Shown one piece after another: positions 44,203-56,800 of a stretch of 64,000 bases of DNA. The number at the start of each line of letters is the position of its first letter. Positions within the stretch are counted from its first letter, which is position 1. Origin of the DNA: Edaphochlamys debaryana. Its lineage: Eukaryota; Chlorophyta; Chlorophyceae; Chlamydomonadales. The DNA lies in assembly GCA_016858145.1 (NCBI GenBank), contig JAEHOE010000204.1, positions 62,001 to 126,000 of the forward strand. The letters are read 5' to 3'. The notes below the pieces were generated by a model, which saw nothing but the letters and a program-made list of their open reading frames with translations, did no database searches and was not told the DNA's origin. A program made the translations under genes and the position numbers.

Positions 44203-46242
44203 TTAAGCCTGCCCTGGGCACAGATCCCTAAAGGACTTCGTCACAGTCTCCGCAGCACCATTGCGCGTGCCATATGTGACCTGCACTGGCGTCTGCAAGT
44301 CCAACGCGACTTTGTTAAACCAGCCTGTGCGCTTGGAATACATTGCGCTGCCGCTGCCACGCTTAACGCAATCCCACTTGGCGTTTCCTGCGAAGGTGTC
44401 AGTGCCATCAGGTTCTCTACCGGCGGAAGAACAACTGAGATCCTCAAGCGCGCACCGTTGAAGTGAGCAACCAGAGGAACATTTCCTGTGACAGCATTCC
44501 ACCACAGGCCTGCGCGGATGGTTGGTGTTCCACCTCATAGACAACTCGGCCGGGCCTTCGCAGCCCCGCTTCCTTACCGTCCACCGTCAGGTAACCTTGT
44601 GCAATTTGTAACGGAACGCAGCTTAACTTACCGTCCAGGTGCGGTACAAAGCCCTCGCATGTAGGGTGGCCGCTGTAGAAGATCTGAGCGTAATGGTCCA
44701 AGTCACACTTGGCTCCCTCGTCAGCGGGGCTGCGGCAGGGCTCGCTGACCAGCACCAGCTGGGCTGCGTGCTGGTCATGCTCGGGACAGCCCTGCGCTCG
44801 GCCCTGCTGCATTGCACATGGTGACACCAGGTCCGACACCGCCTTCATGACCTGCGCAGCCTTGCCAGCCGGCCCCATCCAGCCGCCAAAGTTGAGGTAG
44901 GGGTACGGCGGCTGCTTCCAGCGTTGCGGCGTGATGAACTCGGGCCACTTTGTATCAGCTGGCCTGAAGAGCGCAGGAAGGGCTCAATGGCGTTACAATG
45001 TTTACAAGTGCCCAGCGCTTTCCCAGAGGCTGTACGCTTCCCCAGCCGCTGTCCTTCCCCAGCCGCTGTCCTTCCCCAGGGACAGGTCTGGGGAAGGCGC
45101 CCTGGGGAAGGAGCCTGGGGAAGCGGCTGTAAATGTTTGGACAGACTAGCCCTGTGAAGGCGCGTTGGGGAACACACCATTGGCCGGGGTAGTCACGCTC
45201 CACCTCTGGCGGCAGCTGCGTTGAGGCCCAGGACGGCGTCATGAGGCGCAAGTAACTTTGTCGCCCTCTGCAGCCATACCTCTGCAAATGCTGGATACAT
45301 GTTGTCCTCCGCGCTCCAGAGGAATTCCGTGCGGAATTGCTGGAAGCGGGTGACAAACGCCTTGGCCGAAGCGGCCGACGAGAGCAGAGTGTCAAACCCT
45401 GAGCCTTCCTCAGGCTGAGCCTTCCTCAAGGCTGCCCTTCCCCAAGGCTGCTGCCCTTCCCCAAGGGCTGCTCGATTCAGGGCGTTACAACACAACCGGT
45501 CCAACATTGAGTTCATTGAGCTTCCCTTCAGGCGGTCGATGTTGACGCTGTTGTGTTGTAACGCCCTGAGTGGACACTTGACTGGCTCCTTGCCGCTAGC
45601 AGCCTTGAGGAAGGCTCAGCCTTGAGGAAGGGCAGCTAGCAGCTTGAGGAAGGGCAGCAGCCTTGAGATGGCTCCTCGCCCGCCTGGGGAATGGGGAAGG
45701 GACAGCCTGGGGAAGGACGGCCTGGGGAAGGGACAGCGAGACCACCATGCGAGACGGCTCCAGCTGGGCGAGGCGCAGCCAGAGCTCGCGCGCTACAATT
45801 CTGCCAACCCTCTCGGCTGCATTGCCAGTGAACCTGCACGCCGGTGAGGGGGCTCGTTACCTGCCTCTTCCCGCCCCCCGTGGCACCCCCCCTCATCCAT
45901 CAGCAAGCGGCATGGCGCATCAGCGTGAACCCACCCTGGCCCTCGCCAGCCGACAACGTTCACCTGTGAATGAACGTCAGCAAGTCAGCGCAATTGCACT
46001 CCTTGTCCTGGCTCTCGAGCCGAACATGGCGACACCCGCGACACCACTCGCCGCACCTGTAGTCCATTTGCAAGTGCAGATCTAACCAAAGCGCATGATT
46101 TCTCGTTCATGTGTGTCGCCATGAACAGAACGGTCACGTCAAACGCCTCGCTCGTCTCCCCACGGGCGCCAGGCGTCCATACAAGACCAATCGCACATGC
46201 ACATAGTAGCACACATACACGCAGCCTTCGTGCGTGCTCCAT
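44203..46242 (-). CDS. PLOD-type secreted glycosyltransferase, disrupted by a repeat
   Basis: Exons: 46242-46057, 45963-45887, 45833-45743, 45398-45299, 44963-44632, 44485-44456 (30 bases) and 44387-44203. All join in phase except the third to fourth. A signal peptide (VCVLLCACAIGLVW) precedes a procollagen-lysine glycosyltransferase-like domain: VTVLFMATHMNE, VVGWRGPGWVH, MDEGGGFTGNAAERV, VARELWLRLAQLEPSRMVV, then GFDTLLSSAASAKAFV, LWSAEDNM, YLNFGGWMGPAGK, CPEHDQHA, LDHYAQIF and GNVPLVAHFNG. A short C-terminal tail follows (NAKWDCVKRGSGSAM). These enzymes transfer sugars to proteins in the secretory pathway. Between VV and GFDTLL the family should carry an acidic, metal-binding stretch (LFTDG-like). 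Here that position is occupied by minisatellite and the 56-base repeat, and I cannot find the missing residues. The gene may be inactive or have an unresolved small exon. Confidence 0.68.
45006..45125. repeat. Palindromic CTTCCCCAG / CTGGGGAAG cluster in an intron
   Basis: Units of GCTGTCCTTCCCCAG are followed by inverted CTGGGGAAGG units, making a hairpin-like arrangement. It lies in the intron between the fourth and fifth exons of the PLOD-type gene. Confidence 0.65.
45400..45742. repeat. Minisatellite and 56-base repeat inserted in the PLOD-type gene
   Basis: This block contains CCTTGAGGAAGGCTCAG and CTTCCCCAAGGCTGC units, the 56-base repeat at 45541-45596, an inverted 18-base part of it (TCAGGGCGTTACAACACA) near 45478-45495, and CTGGGGAAGG units up to 45740. 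It separates two halves of the catalytic domain. Confidence 0.75.
45541..45596 (+). repeat. 56-base dispersed repeat, copy 2
   Basis: It matches 38085-38140 at 55 of 56 positions. Together with the inverted fragment about 45-60 bases to its left, it forms an imperfect palindrome. Confidence 0.8.
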
Positions 46243-47014
46243 TGTGGCCCGCTTAGCGTGGCCCGCTTAGCGTGTGCTACGCTGCTTTGATGACAGTCAA
46301 TTGCTCCGCGGAAGCTGGGCTTACGCGCTTAGCACCTAGCCAGCTGTGCGTAGCTCGTTGCAAGCATCGCGGCGAGGAGTTCGTAAGGAGTCATCATGTC
46401 TACGCGGTCAACTTGTACGGGCGCAACGAAGCGGTCCCGGGCGCAACACACATCATCACAGGGCTAGCAACTTTGCGGGGGTCACTCCGCCAGTCACCAG
46501 TTCGGACCGCCAGTCAGTTGCGGGGGTAGTCGGCTGGCCCCCAGGGTAGCACACGTCCATGAGTATCCATTTACCGCAGTTCTGCCAGACAGCGCGAAGG
46601 CCCTACTGCTATGTACGATCGTGTCACAAGTTCACATCCATCTCGCGTTGGGGCCGGCCACAGCCGCACCCGGCCCCGGGCATATAAGCCATTGGGCATG
46701 GCAGCCTTCGGGCAGCCACCCTTGTCCCCGACCGCCAGCACCCCCAGACACACTCCTGACTGCCATAGCGCCCCCAAACCATCTCGTTGCCACAAGGAGG
46801 CCATAAGCAAGCCCCGGCTTGGCGTGGCGCCCGGCTCATGTTGGTCTTTCCCTCGCCCATGGGCCCACGCACGCACGTACCCCAACACCGACTTCAGATC
46901 CTCCTGCCTGCGCTGGTGCCTTGCTCTGCCTGCTGCCTCTGCCTGCCTCTACGCCGCCCGTGCCCCGCATGCACACCACTTCCAAAACAAGAATCTCCAT
47001 ACCGGTATGCAAGC
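46243..47014. other. Intergenic between PLOD-type and GT90-type genes
   Basis: Nothing coding is supported. A 13-base tandem duplication (GTGGCCCGCTTAG) sits at about 46243-46270, where the promoter of the PLOD-type gene should be. Confidence 0.4.
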
Positions 47015-49257
47015 CTATGGGCAGCGTCCTCGCTCGCTCTTCTGTCTCCAGAACTCGTGGGCGAACCTGCCGATAGGCGAGACACGCCAAGGCTTGATCT
47101 CTTCCGTCAGGTTTGGCGTGAACCTTTGTAGTCGGCTGTAGGCATTGAGTAAGCTGGCGACGTAATCGGCCACCCCCACGCTCGTGAGGTGAGCCCTCGC
47201 CCACTCGTACGCATTGGCGGCAATCTTGCGGGCCTCGTCGTCGTGGGTGCGTGCCCACTCGATGGCGCGCAGCAGGTCATCGGTGGTGTTCCAGGGGATG
47301 TAATGGACGTAGGGCCGCAGCTGCAGGTAGTAAAACTCCACCCAAGGCGAATCCTGCGCAAGGTCCAAGAGGAGCACTTGGTGGGGCTTGCTACCGCTGG
47401 CGGCACTGCGACCATTCGCTTGTCCCCCACCTGCTTCAGGATGGTGGTGTTGGAGAACAGGAGAGGCGCCATTCTCGTCGGCGCCGTGTTTCCGTCGATG
47501 ACGATTACGTACCTGAGGAGATCGGTTACAGGGGTGAAGTTGTGTGACGGAGGTCGGTTGATCGGGGGATGAACGGGTCAGCGCCGGCACAGTGCCTGGG
47601 CGTGGGGCGGACAAGGTGGGCAGCGGGAGCTCCGGGGCAAGCAAGGAGATGCTGAGTGCCTGATATACGCACTTGTATTTCGAGGTGGATCGCAAAGAAA
47701 TAAAGGGCTTCTGCATTCCTGCTGCCTTCATTTCCGCCACTGCTTCTGGTGTGGCCTGCGCCTCTAGCCCTGCAAAGCCGGCATCACAATGGCTCTCGGG
47801 CTGCTGGCACCGTCGGGCAGGGAAAAGGGTTACAGCAGGCGGTTGTGCGGCATTAGTCCTACCCCCGGGGCTAGCAATGGATGCAGCAATGGCTACAGCA
47901 CTGCAGCGGATGCATGGATGCGATAACTTACGCCAAAACAACCTTGGAGCGGGGCATGCTCCGCCAGCTATCCTTCGTGTACACTCCCCCAGTCGTGCCT
48001 CCCCGCCTGCCACGGGGTACGCAGCAAGGTAGCAGCGAGCCGTGACCTCCCATACGGGCTGTTTCCCACACCGATATGGACCTACCATACGGCAACGGCT
48101 TGCCGCTGCTCCCTGCGTTATCCAATCACCAATAACCAAGGGTCATGTATGCCGGTGTCAATGCCGCAGCGTTGGGGAGTTACCATGCAATAGAAGGAAA
48201 GTAGTTGGAGGCATATGCGTCCATGTCGAGTGTGAACCAATACGGAAGCAGCCACTCGTGCTTCTCTTCACTTTCCTGGCGGCACCATGACATAGCTGCA
48301 GGCAGTGTCAGCGCACCTGTGGGGGATTGAAGAGGTTGTGGTGAGAGTGAGCGAGGCCGGGGCACACCAACCCCGGCTAGCTATGTCCACAGGATGGGGG
48401 TTGCAGGCCTGGACACGGCCCCAATTCAGTCCACCGGAGGGGTGGTGCTTGGCTAGGCCCTTTTCCGCGAAGCCGGGGCCTACCGTCTAGAGCGAAAAGC
48501 ACGAACTCCACGCTGGCAACGGGCAAGGTGGTCAAGCACAGCGCCTGGGGAGGTGCGGCGTCCTGGGCGGGTGGGTGGGTTTCTTGTCGCGACGCGAACG
48601 CATTCCCAACCCGTGAAGCCACCCTGGCGCACCATGAGCGTCAACATGACCTGCGGTACAAACCCCGATTGGCGTCACTAATGTAGGGTCGATCCAGGTG
48701 ATTTCAACATGGAATGCCCATCCTCCGGACCTGCTCGGAGGCTCCGTGGTCGTTTGCACTCCAGTCCCTCACATGTCCCTTCCAGCCAATAAAGGCAGGC
48801 CCATGCCTTTCTTGCAGAGCCTGCAGATTGGTTGAGGTGAGGGTTGAACTGGAGCAACCTGGCAGACTGCCCCTGAGCCTCATGGGGAACGGCAGCGTGG
48901 CCTCCATGCCCAGAGCTGTCCTTCCCCAGCCTGGCTCGGCCTGGCAGCCCCTTCCCCAGTCCCCATAGCTGCCCTTCCCCAGTCCCCAGCAGCTGCCTGT
49001 TTGCGTTTCCGCTATACCTTTGTTGGTATGGCGTACATACTACCCTGATGAATGAGCACTCGGTATGCAAAACGCTCCAATCTTTCGGGCCTAGCGTTCA
49101 TGAACTCCGTCGCTTCCGATATGGAAGCCCCGGTGATGCCATCCACTCCCAGCTTGACTTTCCAGTAACTAAAATCAGCTGCAACCTGGCTGAGCCACAA
49201 TGGCGACCTGTTTGGCTGCAGCACGTGTCGGCCGCGTTGGTACCCTACACGATGCAC
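47015..49257 (-). CDS. GT90 (CAP10-type) glycosyltransferase
   Basis: CAP10-type enzymes transfer xylose or glucose to glycans or proteins in the secretory pathway. The last three exons are firm: one ending at 47673, then about 47510-47444, then 47353-47015. They read FISLRSTSKYKYVIVIDGN, TRMAPLLFSNTTILKQDSPW, VEFYYLQLRPYVHYIPWN, DDLLRAIEWARTHDDEARKIA and RLQRFTP, the classic family C terminus. Upstream exons are partly resolved: 49257(or earlier)-49018 with WKVKLGVDGITGASISEA and YRVLIHQGSMYAI, one near 48830-48720 with ALQERHGPAFIGWKGH, one near 48545-48485 with VASVEFVLFALDG, one near 48280-48187 with SWCRQESEEKHEWLLPYW, and one near 48120-47937. No signal peptide or start codon could be fixed, so the true start may lie further right. 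The intron below 49017 carries the CTTCCCCAG minisatellite. Confidence 0.72.
48905..48995 (+). repeat. CTTCCCCAG minisatellite in the first visible GT90 intron
   Basis: Four units containing CTTCCCCAG occur (for example AGCTGTCCTTCCCCAG and GCTGCCCTTCCCCAG). It is the fourth site in this window where the motif lies in or beside an intron. Confidence 0.65.
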
Positions 49258-50884
49258 GCAAGTGTCACTGCGGCATACTAATACAGTAACACGTCCGCGC
49301 TCGATCTCTTAAATGTACTCAGCTTACCAAGCTGGCTGTGTCGTGTGTCGTATGATCGATATCATGTGTCGTTCAGCTTCGGGGCCAGGGAGCCAGGGGG
49401 TGGAGGATGGCTTCAGGCCCGAAACACATGCCGACAGACACGTCCGCGCGAAAGTGTCGCAACTACCCAACTGAGCGTTGCCATGAGAACGCTACATGAT
49501 ATCGATCATGTTAGGGTGGTGCTTTGTACAATTAGCGCGATATGGTGACCACCGCAAGGGTGAATTCCCGAGACGCACTGCGCTGCGCGCGCACGCCTCG
49601 GCAGTAGACGCAACACTGTAGCGAGCTTTGCGACAACAGCCTGCAAGGCAGTGCAAGTCGCGCTGGGCGATTCAGAGCTTCAGAGCTCGCCTCGGCCGGA
49701 CGTAGCCAGCCGGACCCACCCCTCAGTTTGGGCACAAGCGGGAAGGTTAAGAACAGGGGTGCTAGGCAAACGAGTGCACGAGGGCACGGCCCGGAGAATC
49801 AGCCGCCTGCTACCGACCCGGCCTCACTTCGGTGGGGGGCCATGTCCAAACTTTGGACCCACTTCATGCGTCTGCGCGGGACTCCGACAGCACATCTAGG
49901 TTGCTACCGGGTTAAATCCGCTGTCCGAGATCCGCGCAGACGCCGTACAGCCCTTGCCGTACAAGGGGTCTGGAGGTGTGGTTTGGGGGTCAGGACACCC
50001 ACCTGGCGCTTCCCGCCGGCGCCAATCGGCCTGAATAGACTTATCATGACCTATGAGTGCTATGTGCCGCTTTGGGACGCCTTGTTCGCTCGTTATGTGG
50101 GCGAACTGAGGGGGGCTGGGTTGGGCCAGCATGGGCGGGTTGGGGGCGTGCCGCCAGCCGACCTCCAGAAGGCTTCTGAGTAGCCATCTCGCCACTTCTG
50201 GGAAGTCTTATGCTACCAGGAGGTCATATGAACAGGCCTGACTCGGTTTGGTAGAGGTCGCTGGGACCGCGATTTTGCAACATGCGGACCGTCGACGCGC
50301 TCGCCTGCGTCTTTGGGCCAGCCCCCATCGTCCCCAAGGCTTTGCTGTCATCGAATATGTGTCCCACGCCTCTCCTTGAGGGGGCAAGTGCGGAACCCAG
50401 AACCGCGACATGCGAGAACATTTCGCGAGATTCTCAGCGACTAGGCATCAGCAAGCCGCTCCCGCACTCGCTTGTGACACCATAAGGGTAACTATAACAT
50501 TTGGGCCGGTCGGAAGTTTGGACATGGCCGGGTGTATGGCACGGGCGGAAGTGAGACCGGGTCGCCTGCTACCCAGGGCATGGCAACAATTGAAACAGGC
50601 AGGAGGAAGCGAGGAGGAGAGCACGCTTGCGTGTTACCGTGAAGGCCTTGGGCGGAAGCGGGAAGGTCGAACATCGCATCACGTAGCTAAGCAATTACAC
50701 ATTTGGCTGGCTGCGGGGCCCGGGCGGCAACACGCTGTGCTGGTCACGTCACCAGCGATGGTGGAGCCACGGCCATCGTGCCGCCATGTTCATGGCCATG
50801 TTCGCGGCCCCCGGCCCCAAGTGCACGACTCCCCACCGCAGCTTTGCGCTCAAGCTACCGCTAAAAGCCAGTACTGATGCCACT
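49258..50884. other. Intergenic between GT90-type gene and CFAP44
   Basis: No gene is supported. It may include an unrecognised 5' exon of the GT90-type gene. The TGTAA signal of CFAP44 lies at 50695-50699. Confidence 0.4.
50695..50699 (-). terminator. TGTAA poly(A) signal for CFAP44
   Basis: The minus strand reads TGTAA about 187 bases beyond the CFAP44 stop codon, a typical volvocine distance. A chance match is possible. Confidence 0.45.
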
Positions 50885-53800
50885 CTAGCCGAACACGCTG
50901 GTGTCCTTGCGCCTCAGCGCCATGAGCTGGGTCTTGAGCCGATCTAGCTCCTGCGCCTGCGCGTTCACCAGCTGCACCAGGGCGTCCCGCTCCTCCACCT
51001 GAGGGGGCGGGCGCAGGCGGGCACGGTAAGGAGACGTCCGGACCAGCGGGTTGGGTTGTGCAGCGGAGGGCGCATGCAGCGCAAGTCTTGGCCTATCCTT
51101 CCGAGTTATGGTCCGGACCTCCGGCGGAAATGATCATACAGAAAGGCAATGCAGCCCTGCCACTGCGGGCTCGCCCTGCTCACCTCTGCCTTCCGCTGCT
51201 GCACGGGGTCCGAGAACAGCCCCTTGCGCGTGGCCGTGAGCCCGCTCTCCAGGCGCCGCTGCGCCGCAGTGAGCTCCGACACGGCGTTGAGGCAGGCCGT
51301 GTTCTCCCGCGTGAGCACCACCAGCTCGTCCATGCGGGCAGAAATGCGGGCGTCCCACTCGGCCAGCTCGCGGGTGTACTGGACCTCCTGTGGGGCGAAG
51401 CCGGGACAGGGCCGGATTAAGGAGGATAACGAGCCCGGAGCAGCCTGGAGGGACGTGCGTGAGCCCTTCTGCCCTTCACGAGCCCCATCGGCCCAGACAA
51501 TGGCTCTCCCGCTGCGTACCCCTAACCCCAGCACTTGCCTGCTTGCGCAGCTCCTCCTTGAGCTCCTCTGTGCCCCGGGAGCTGCTGACCTTGTCCAGCA
51601 GCTCCAGGTCAATCACCTGTCGTGGCGCACGCAATCACCACCTATCAGCGCACCGCTTCATGCAGCACCACACCAGGACCGCCTCCGTGACCTCCCTGCC
51701 CAAGCCACCCTTGAGCTGAGGGCAGCAAGTGCCAGCCCAAACGGACCTGACCGAACTTGAGCATCTGAACGTCATGGGCGCGGGCCTCCAGTTCGGCAAC
51801 CTGCGAGGGAAGAACGGCGGCGGTTAACCAGGGGGCAGTGGGCCGGGCCTCTCTGGGGTCTTTCTCCTTCTTCTAAGGGGTGTGAGTGGCTGCGCGATTG
51901 AGCTGATGGAAACGTAGGCGCGGTGACTAGCCGGCCGGCCTTAGATACGGAACCGAGGCCGGAGTTCGAAGCCCGACCCATCCCGAACCCGTTACGTTTG
52001 CGTCGTCGCTGCAGCCACGTCCGAGGTGTAGTGTGTAGCTGGTGAATAGTGAAATAGACTAAAGCTGTTGTGGCCCGCCGGCGGCGCAGAAGCAGGCATG
52101 CACACCGAGCAACCCGCGAGCACCGAGCACCGAGCACACCGCTGTGGGGTGTGTGACCCCTGTTCGCACCTTCTTCTCCTTGTCGGATTTGTCCTTAAGA
52201 AGCGCGGCCTGCTCCCGCTTGAGGTCCTTGTGCGCCGCCCGCAGCGCCGACTTCTCCTCCTCCAGCTCCTCCACGCGCCGCTGCAGCCGCCGCAGCTGCG
52301 CGGAGCTAAACACCAGCGCCGCGGACAGGTCGTCGGGCAGGCAGCCGTCCAGCAGGTACTCGACCTTGGGGGAAGGAGGTTCCAATGTTCAGGGCAGTGC
52401 ACCCATGCTCGGGCTAGGCTTACAGGCCTGGGGCCTGGGGCCTGCTCCTGCCTCCCCACCTTCTCCGCCTGCCCCTCACCTGGTGCATCTTGAGCGCCAC
52501 CACCACCTCGACCTGGTTCAGGCGGCCCTGCTTCTCCTTCTGGAACTCGGCCATGTCGGCGTTCACGGCCGCTAGGCCCTGCTCCACCAGCCGCTGCTTC
52601 TTGGCGAGCGCCTCCTTCTCCTTGCGGAGGACCTGCCAGGCAAGAGGGAGGGAGCAGGGTGGGCGACAGCTTCCAGCGCCACCTGTTGAGTCCTGACGAC
52701 ATTACTACCCCCGGCATTGTCCCTTGCCGACACAGGTTAATGGTTGCCCCAGCCTTGTCCTTGCCCTACATGCCCCACCCCACCTCAATAGTCTTCTGGA
52801 ACTCCGCAATCATGTCCTCCTCGTCCAGCCGCTTCTCGCGCAGGTCGCACACGCGCTCGTACACCGACTGGTCGCAGCCGGGCGGGCACACCTCCTCGCC
52901 ACCGTCGTCGTCATCGTCGCCCTCGTCATCGCCTGGAGAGGGAGGAGAGGGGAGATGAGGGAGGGCCATGCGGTGAGCCCTGCAGCTGCGCCCTATCCCG
53001 GCCGGCTCAGCCCACGCACCCATGTCCTCGTCCTCCTCTTCCTCGTCGCTGTCGTAGTCATCATCGCCACCGCCCGCCTTCTTCTTGGAGCGCTTGATGC
53101 GCCTGGCGGGGCATAGGGCCAAGGATGGGGTCAATGAAGGTTGCCGGGTTTGCCCTGGCACCTGGCGTCATGCGCACCTGTGGAACACGCGCACCAGCGC
53201 CTCCCGGAAGGGGTCGGTCTCGGGCACCACCGCATCCAGCTCAGCCACCACGGCCGCACGCCGCGCGATGAGCCCCTCCAACTCGCTGCGCTTCTGCTCC
53301 AGCTTGTCGCTGCAGTCCGTAATCTTGTCCACGATCTCCTGCGGTCACGGGGACATGTGGCATTCAGCAACGCCATGGGTTAGGGAGGTAGGAAGGATTG
53401 TGCTCCGTGGGCCCGCACTCGGCCCCAAGCGCATTGCCGTCGCACCTGCTTGTCGTCCAGCTTGGCCTGGCGCTTCTGCAGCAGCACGCTCTCGCGCTTG
53501 TCGAACTCGCGCAGCAGCTGCAGCTCCTGCAGGCACACCAGCAGCCGCATCTCGCCCGACCGCACGTCCGCCTCCAGCGCCAGCTTCTCCGCCTTGAGCG
53601 CCGAGTGGGCGTCGTCAAAGGCCTCCAGCATGGCGTTGATCTCGTCTAGGGAGGGCAATGGGCATGCATGGTGGTTACTTGAGTGGGGCTGCATCCACCC
53701 GGGAAGTGGGCGCAGTCGCGGGTGCAGCAAAGGACACAGGCGACTGGCCCCGCCTCACCCGTCAGCTTGGTGCGCATGTGCTCCACGCGGCGGCGGTTGT

Positions 53801-56800
53801 AGGCGGCCAGGCCCTTCTCCAGGTCGCTGGGCGGCACCGCGGCCATCATCTTGGCAAGCGCCTCCTCAGCGGCGCTCAGGCCGCTGGCTCCGGGAGCGCC
53901 CGCGGCAGCGCCAGCCGCCGGAGCGCCTGGGGCGGCCGGCGCAGCGCCCGGTGGTGCAGCACCGGGGGCTGCGCCGCCGGCGGGCTTCTTAGCGGCAGCG
54001 GGCGCGGCCCCGCCTCCGCCAGCGGCAAAGCCGCCAAGGCCGCCAGCTGCTACGGCCGCTGCCTTGCGCTCGTTCTCCTGCTTGCGCGCTGCGAAGCCCA
54101 GCAGGTCCTCGTCCGTCACCGTCTCCCGCGCCTCCGCCGGTTGCTCCTCAGGGAGCAGGCCCGAGGGCAGGCCGCTGAAGGGAGCCAGGTAGGCGGCTGC
54201 GGTGGCCTCCGCGTCCGCCCCGGCAGACGCTGCCGAGCCCGCAAGGGTGGCCAGGTCCTGGAGTGCAGCCAGCTTCGCCCGCACGTCCACCAAGACCTGT
54301 CGAGCAACAGCACCGGCGAGGTGATACTACGCATGACATCTTGTGTTGCGGCGGGGCAACCGGGCTCAGGCCGGTACTAGTCACCCGGTCTCGCCCTGCC
54401 CACCTTCTTCTTGACGTCCCTCAGCGCGAAAAACTTGGCGTTGAAGGCCGCTCGTGTGGCGTGCAGGGCCTCCTCCAGCTCCAGCATGGCCGCCCGCTTG
54501 CGGGCGGGGGTCATGCGCTCCTCCTGCGGAATGGAAATCCGTCAAACCGTCAACCTTGCAGGATCACGGAGGACTGACCGCTATTGGCCGTGGCAGGTCA
54601 TCCTCAGCTCACCTCCGGCACCACGAAGTTGGGGTCACTCTTGAGCTTGAAGTCACCAATGGTGCGCTGGGCCTCCTGCGTTCATGTGCACGGCGGCAGA
54701 GTTCGACAGCGGGTCGGCGGCAGGCTGCGGGTGTGAAGCCGCCGGGGTCTGCACTGCATTCAGCACAACGGCGCGGTGCCTCACCTCGATGGCCTTGATG
54801 TCGGCGGGGCTGTCGTACGTGTCGTCGGGGCGTGTGGCGTTGAAGGCCGCCCACTCCGCCTCTCGCCGCTTGCGCGCCAGCCGGCGCAGGTCGGCCTTGT
54901 TTAGCCGCCCGCTGGCAGTGCCCTCCTCCAGCGCCGCCGTGGCCTCAGCAAGGCGGGCGCGTGCAGCGGCATCGCCAGAGGGACCTCCTGGAAAACGAGG
55001 GCAATGCCTGTGTCATGGTAGCGTGGAGGGTATACACAGCGCGCGCAAGGTCGGACCCACCCGTCTCGCTGTTCTTGCGGCCGTCCCCAGTGGCGGTGTC
55101 CCGACCGCTGCCATCTCCCGTGGCTGCCGCGTGCGCTGCCGCCGCTGCCTGGGCCGCCCTAACGTGCGCCAGCTCCGACTTGAGCTCGTCGGGCAGGCGC
55201 GCGGTGCGGAAGGTGGTGACTGCACTGCCGCCGCGCAGGGAGTATAGCACCTGCAGAAGCGTGGGTGAGGTAGGTTCAGCAAGTACTACGGCACGCAACA
55301 GCTGCGGGCTCCTTACGACCAAGGTCTACCAGGCTCACCACGCGCTCCGTCTCCACGCTGTCCAGAAAGTACCGCCGCAGCTTGGCCAGCCCCAGGCGCT
55401 GCCGCTCGCTCTCCCAGGCCAGCTCCAGCCGTGCCACCTCCTCCCGGCGCTTGGCCTCCGCCTCCATGATGGCACGCAGGCCCGGGTCCACCTCCAGCTC
55501 GCCCCGCGCCAGCCGCAGTGGCTCGGGCTGCGCCTCGTTCTCCGCCAGGAGCGACTCAAACTCAGCCCGGATGCGCGCAAGGCGCTCCCGCACCGAGAGT
55601 TTCTTCTCCTCGGCCTCGCGGACCTGCAGGGCGCCAAACGCGAAAGCGTCAGGCGCTTGCCATGCTACCTTGCAGGTCTGCCTGCGGCCTCGATGTGTGT
55701 GCGGCACCCCACCTGCTGGTCCCGCTCCGCCTGCTGCTTCTCCTCCTCCAGCGTATAGGCCGAGGGCGAGGTCACGTCCGCGGGCGAAGGGGGCAGGGCG
55801 GCTCGCGCAGGGAGCTCCTCGGGGCCCGAGTCCCGGGGCTCCGTCGGGCCGTGCATCTGAACAGACTGCATTCGGGTCAGGGAAGTGCAGCCAAGTCGTG
55901 ACGCGGTGAGGCAGCCATCGCAGCAAGCGAGGAAAGCCGCTAGAGTCTACGTCAACATCACACTGCAACAACACCCAAGCGGTTCCACTATTCCCTGTCC
56001 CATGCACCCGCTCACCAGCAGGTGAACGGCTCCGTCGTGTGCGGCGGTGAGCAGCAGCGATCCGTCCCATGACAGTGCTACCGAGGACACACGGCCGGTC
56101 TGCATGTCGTGCAGGGGCGCCTCCCAGCAGGGGCCCAGCGGGGAGCCGTAGGGGCCTGCGGGCCAGAGCGAGTGGGAACAGAGGCGGTAGGCAAGAGGCT
56201 GAGCCGCTGCCCACGGCCGCTAGGGCTCACGCCCTTCCCCCCTTACCGTCCAGCGCCTGCAGGCGCACCAGGCCGTCTGCGCTGCCCATGAGCGCCGTCG
56301 TGCCGTTGGGGGAATAGCCGAAGGAGGTGACGGGGGCGGAGGGGAAGCCCTCCAGCAAGGGCGCCGCCACGGGCTCATCCAGCCACACGCGCCAGACCTG
56401 CGCGGTGAGGCCTCTTTAGCCAGGACTTGAGACGCCGTGTCGCCCGCTGCTACATTCCGCAACTACTGGTATGCTAACCTTTCCCCCGCACCTTGCGCGC
56501 CGGGTAGCCGCTGCCTCCAACGCTGACGATGAGGGCTCCGGGGCGGGGGTCGTCCGCGGCCAGCGCCAGAGTCAGCAGCTCGCCGGACGAGGCGGCGAGG
56601 CCGTCGGCAGTTGCGGCGTCCGTCTCCTCCTCCTCCTTCTCCTCCTCTCCCTCGTCGCCTTCGCGGCCCTCCCCGCCTTCGCCGTCCTCGCCCGACTTTT
56701 CCTCGCCTTCAACGGCCTGCAGCGGGCGCGGAAGGCACCACCCCCGTCATGCCACCATACAGCAACGCCTTTTTGGCAGTGCTTGACGCACTGGCAGCCG

